A stretch of DNA of 33,096 nucleotides from contig JALGVG010000002.1 of assembly GCA_029819875.1 (NCBI GenBank), positions 1 to 33,096 on the forward strand. Reading direction: 5' to 3'. The notes under the pieces are model-generated. The model saw only the letters and a program-made list of their open reading frames with translations. It was not told where the DNA came from and made no database searches. Shown piece after piece: positions 31,943 through 33,096 of this stretch (position 1 is its first letter; the number at the start of each line of letters is the position of its first letter). The DNA comes from Candidatus Zipacnadia bacterium. Its GTDB lineage: Bacteria > Armatimonadota > Zipacnadia > Zipacnadales > Zipacnadaceae. The translations under genes and the position numbers were made by a program.

Positions 31943-33070
31943 ATGCTTAGCGTTGTGTGCCAGCAGTCGGACCTGTACGAGATGGTGCAGATAGTAGGCC
32001 GCGGGGTAACCGGGCGCAGCAGCTTGCCGGTGCTGAATAACATCTACTTGGAGGCGGGGGATGATTCACTGCGCCTGCTGTCAACGGACATGGAGTATCT
32101 TACCATTGACGGCAAGATCGATGCGCAAGTAGAGGAAGAGGGAGCGATAACCATTGGCGCCCGCATCCTGGGGGAGGTGGCCGGAGCGCTGGGGGAGGGT
32201 GATGTGCACCTGGAAACGCAGACCTCGGAGGGGGGGCAGGCCAATGCCGTGAGAATCAGCAGCGGCGTGGCCAGCTACAGCATCAATGCCCTGCCCGCGG
32301 ATGAGTTCCCGGTGCCACCCTCTGTAGAGGAGGGGACGGCGCTGTCGATCCCCCAAAACCTGCTGCGGGAGGTAATACAGCAGACGGTGTTTGCGGCCTC
32401 GGCGGACGAGACGCGTCCGATTCTGACCGGGGCGCTGTTCAGCATCAAGCCCGAGGGGCTGGAGGTGGTGGCTACCGACACCTATCGGCTGGTGCTGCGC
32501 AAGGTGGAGCTTGAGACCGGCATTGCCCAGCCTTGCCAGGCGATAGTGTCGGCGCGGGCGTTGAACGAGCTGGCGCGCGTGCTCAGTCCCGTATCAGACG
32601 AGGCGGTTGAGGTGATATTGTCCGAGCGGCAGATTGAGTTCAGGCTGCCGGATCTGAAACTCGGCTCCCGGCTTATCGAGGGCGAATTTCCCAAGTACGA
32701 GAAAGTCATTCCCACCAGCCACGAGAAGGAGATTCTGTGCGAGGTCAGCGAGCTGCAGACGGCATTGAGGCGCGTGCTGATAGTGGCGCGCGATGACGCC
32801 AACAGGGTTGTGTTCCGGGGCAAGCAGTCGCAGTTGCAGCTCAGCGCCAAGAGCAGCGACGTGGGAGAGGCGGGTGAAACGATTGGCGCCGAGCTGCAAG
32901 GCGACGACATAGAGATCGCCTTCAATGCCCGGTATATCCTGGAAATGCTTGGGGTCTGCCCCAGCGAGCGTGTCGTCATACGGCTTAGCGGGCCGCTTAA
33001 TCCGGGGATAATCGTGCCCGATGGGCGCGACGATTACATCTACGTAGTGATGCCGATGCAGATCATGTAG
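31943..33070 (+). CDS. dnaN: DNA polymerase III beta subunit (sliding clamp DnaN)
   Basis: DnaN forms the ring-shaped dimer that tethers DNA polymerase III to DNA. The 375-residue length is standard for its three-fold repeated domain. Family landmarks are the N-terminal G-R-S-S-L-P-V-L-N-N-I-Y-L-E (about 24-37), L-S-T-D-M-E-Y, the A-A-S-A-D-E-T-R-P-I-L-T-G motif of the second domain, A-T-D-T-Y-R-L, and the closing M-P-M-Q-I-M. That C-terminal segment forms part of the partner-binding pocket. The ATG has a GGGAGGTC Shine-Dalgarno. It follows dnaA in the usual order. The next expected genes (recF, gyrB) are beyond the window. Confidence 0.97.
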   Translation: MLSVVCQQSDLYEMVQIVGRGVTGRSSLPVLNNIYLEAGDDSLRLLSTDMEYLTIDGKIDAQVEEEGAITIGARILGEVAGALGEGDVHLETQTSEGGQANAVRISSGVASYSINALPADEFPVPPSVEEGTALSIPQNLLREVIQQTVFAASADETRPILTGALFSIKPEGLEVVATDTYRLVLRKVELETGIAQPCQAIVSARALNELARVLSPVSDEAVEVILSERQIEFRLPDLKLGSRLIEGEFPKYEKVIPTSHEKEILCEVSELQTALRRVLIVARDDANRVVFRGKQSQLQLSAKSSDVGEAGETIGAELQGDDIEIAFNARYILEMLGVCPSERVVIRLSGPLNPGIIVPDGRDDYIYVVMPMQIM

Positions 33071-33096
33071 GCAAGCCAGACCGGCTCATCAGTAGT

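Overview
The window is a GC-rich bacterial chromosome segment that carries the replication origin. dnaA (30247-31614) and dnaN (31943-33070) lie at the right end on the + strand. DnaA boxes occur upstream of dnaA and between dnaA and dnaN. The inter-genic part also holds a DnaA-trio-like triplet array next to an A+T-rich stretch, so the origin looks bipartite, as in Bacillus. Two further gene orders recall Firmicutes and their relatives: der-plsY-gpsA-HU, and scpA-scpB-D,D-carboxypeptidase-rluB. Together with several unusual carbohydrate-active proteins, this fits an uncultured Terrabacteria-type lineage such as Armatimonadota. That placement is an inference and is weakly supported.

Layout. 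1-4500 (+): the end of an unknown ORF overlapping a HicA toxin gene, then leuD, der, plsY, gpsA and an HU gene, with several overlapping stops and starts. 4593-4729: tRNA-Pro(GGG) and a strong intrinsic terminator that lies directly in the leader of the next gene. 4749-12500 (+): a class III aminotransferase, a membrane-anchored glycosidase-like barrel protein, a SAM methyltransferase and a large GH106-like glycosidase. 12529-13077 (-): a small membrane protein. 13078-13607: a long unexplained intergenic region. 13608-14768 (+): a lipoprotein and its terminator. 14853-21258 (-): scpA, scpB, D-Ala-D-Ala carboxypeptidase, an RluB-type pseudouridine synthase, a GT-C-like membrane protein and a CCA/poly(A) polymerase family gene, read leftwards. 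21255-29287 (-): a sugar-related block of alcohol dehydrogenase, beta-propeller, LamG/alpha-toroid secreted protein, apiosidase-like hydrolase and CBM9-like secreted protein. Its last gene overlaps scpA by four bases. 29288-31942: origin and dnaA.

How they fit together. The left part supplies housekeeping functions: leucine synthesis, ribosome assembly, phospholipid synthesis and nucleoid structure. The minus-strand run joins chromosome segregation (ScpAB), wall trimming and RNA modification. The two carbohydrate blocks suggest growth on complex plant-type polysaccharide, but no transporter or regulator is visible. The minus-strand run moves with the leftward replication fork, while the + strand genes at 1-12500 face it. 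No transposase, integrase, CRISPR array or rRNA was seen.
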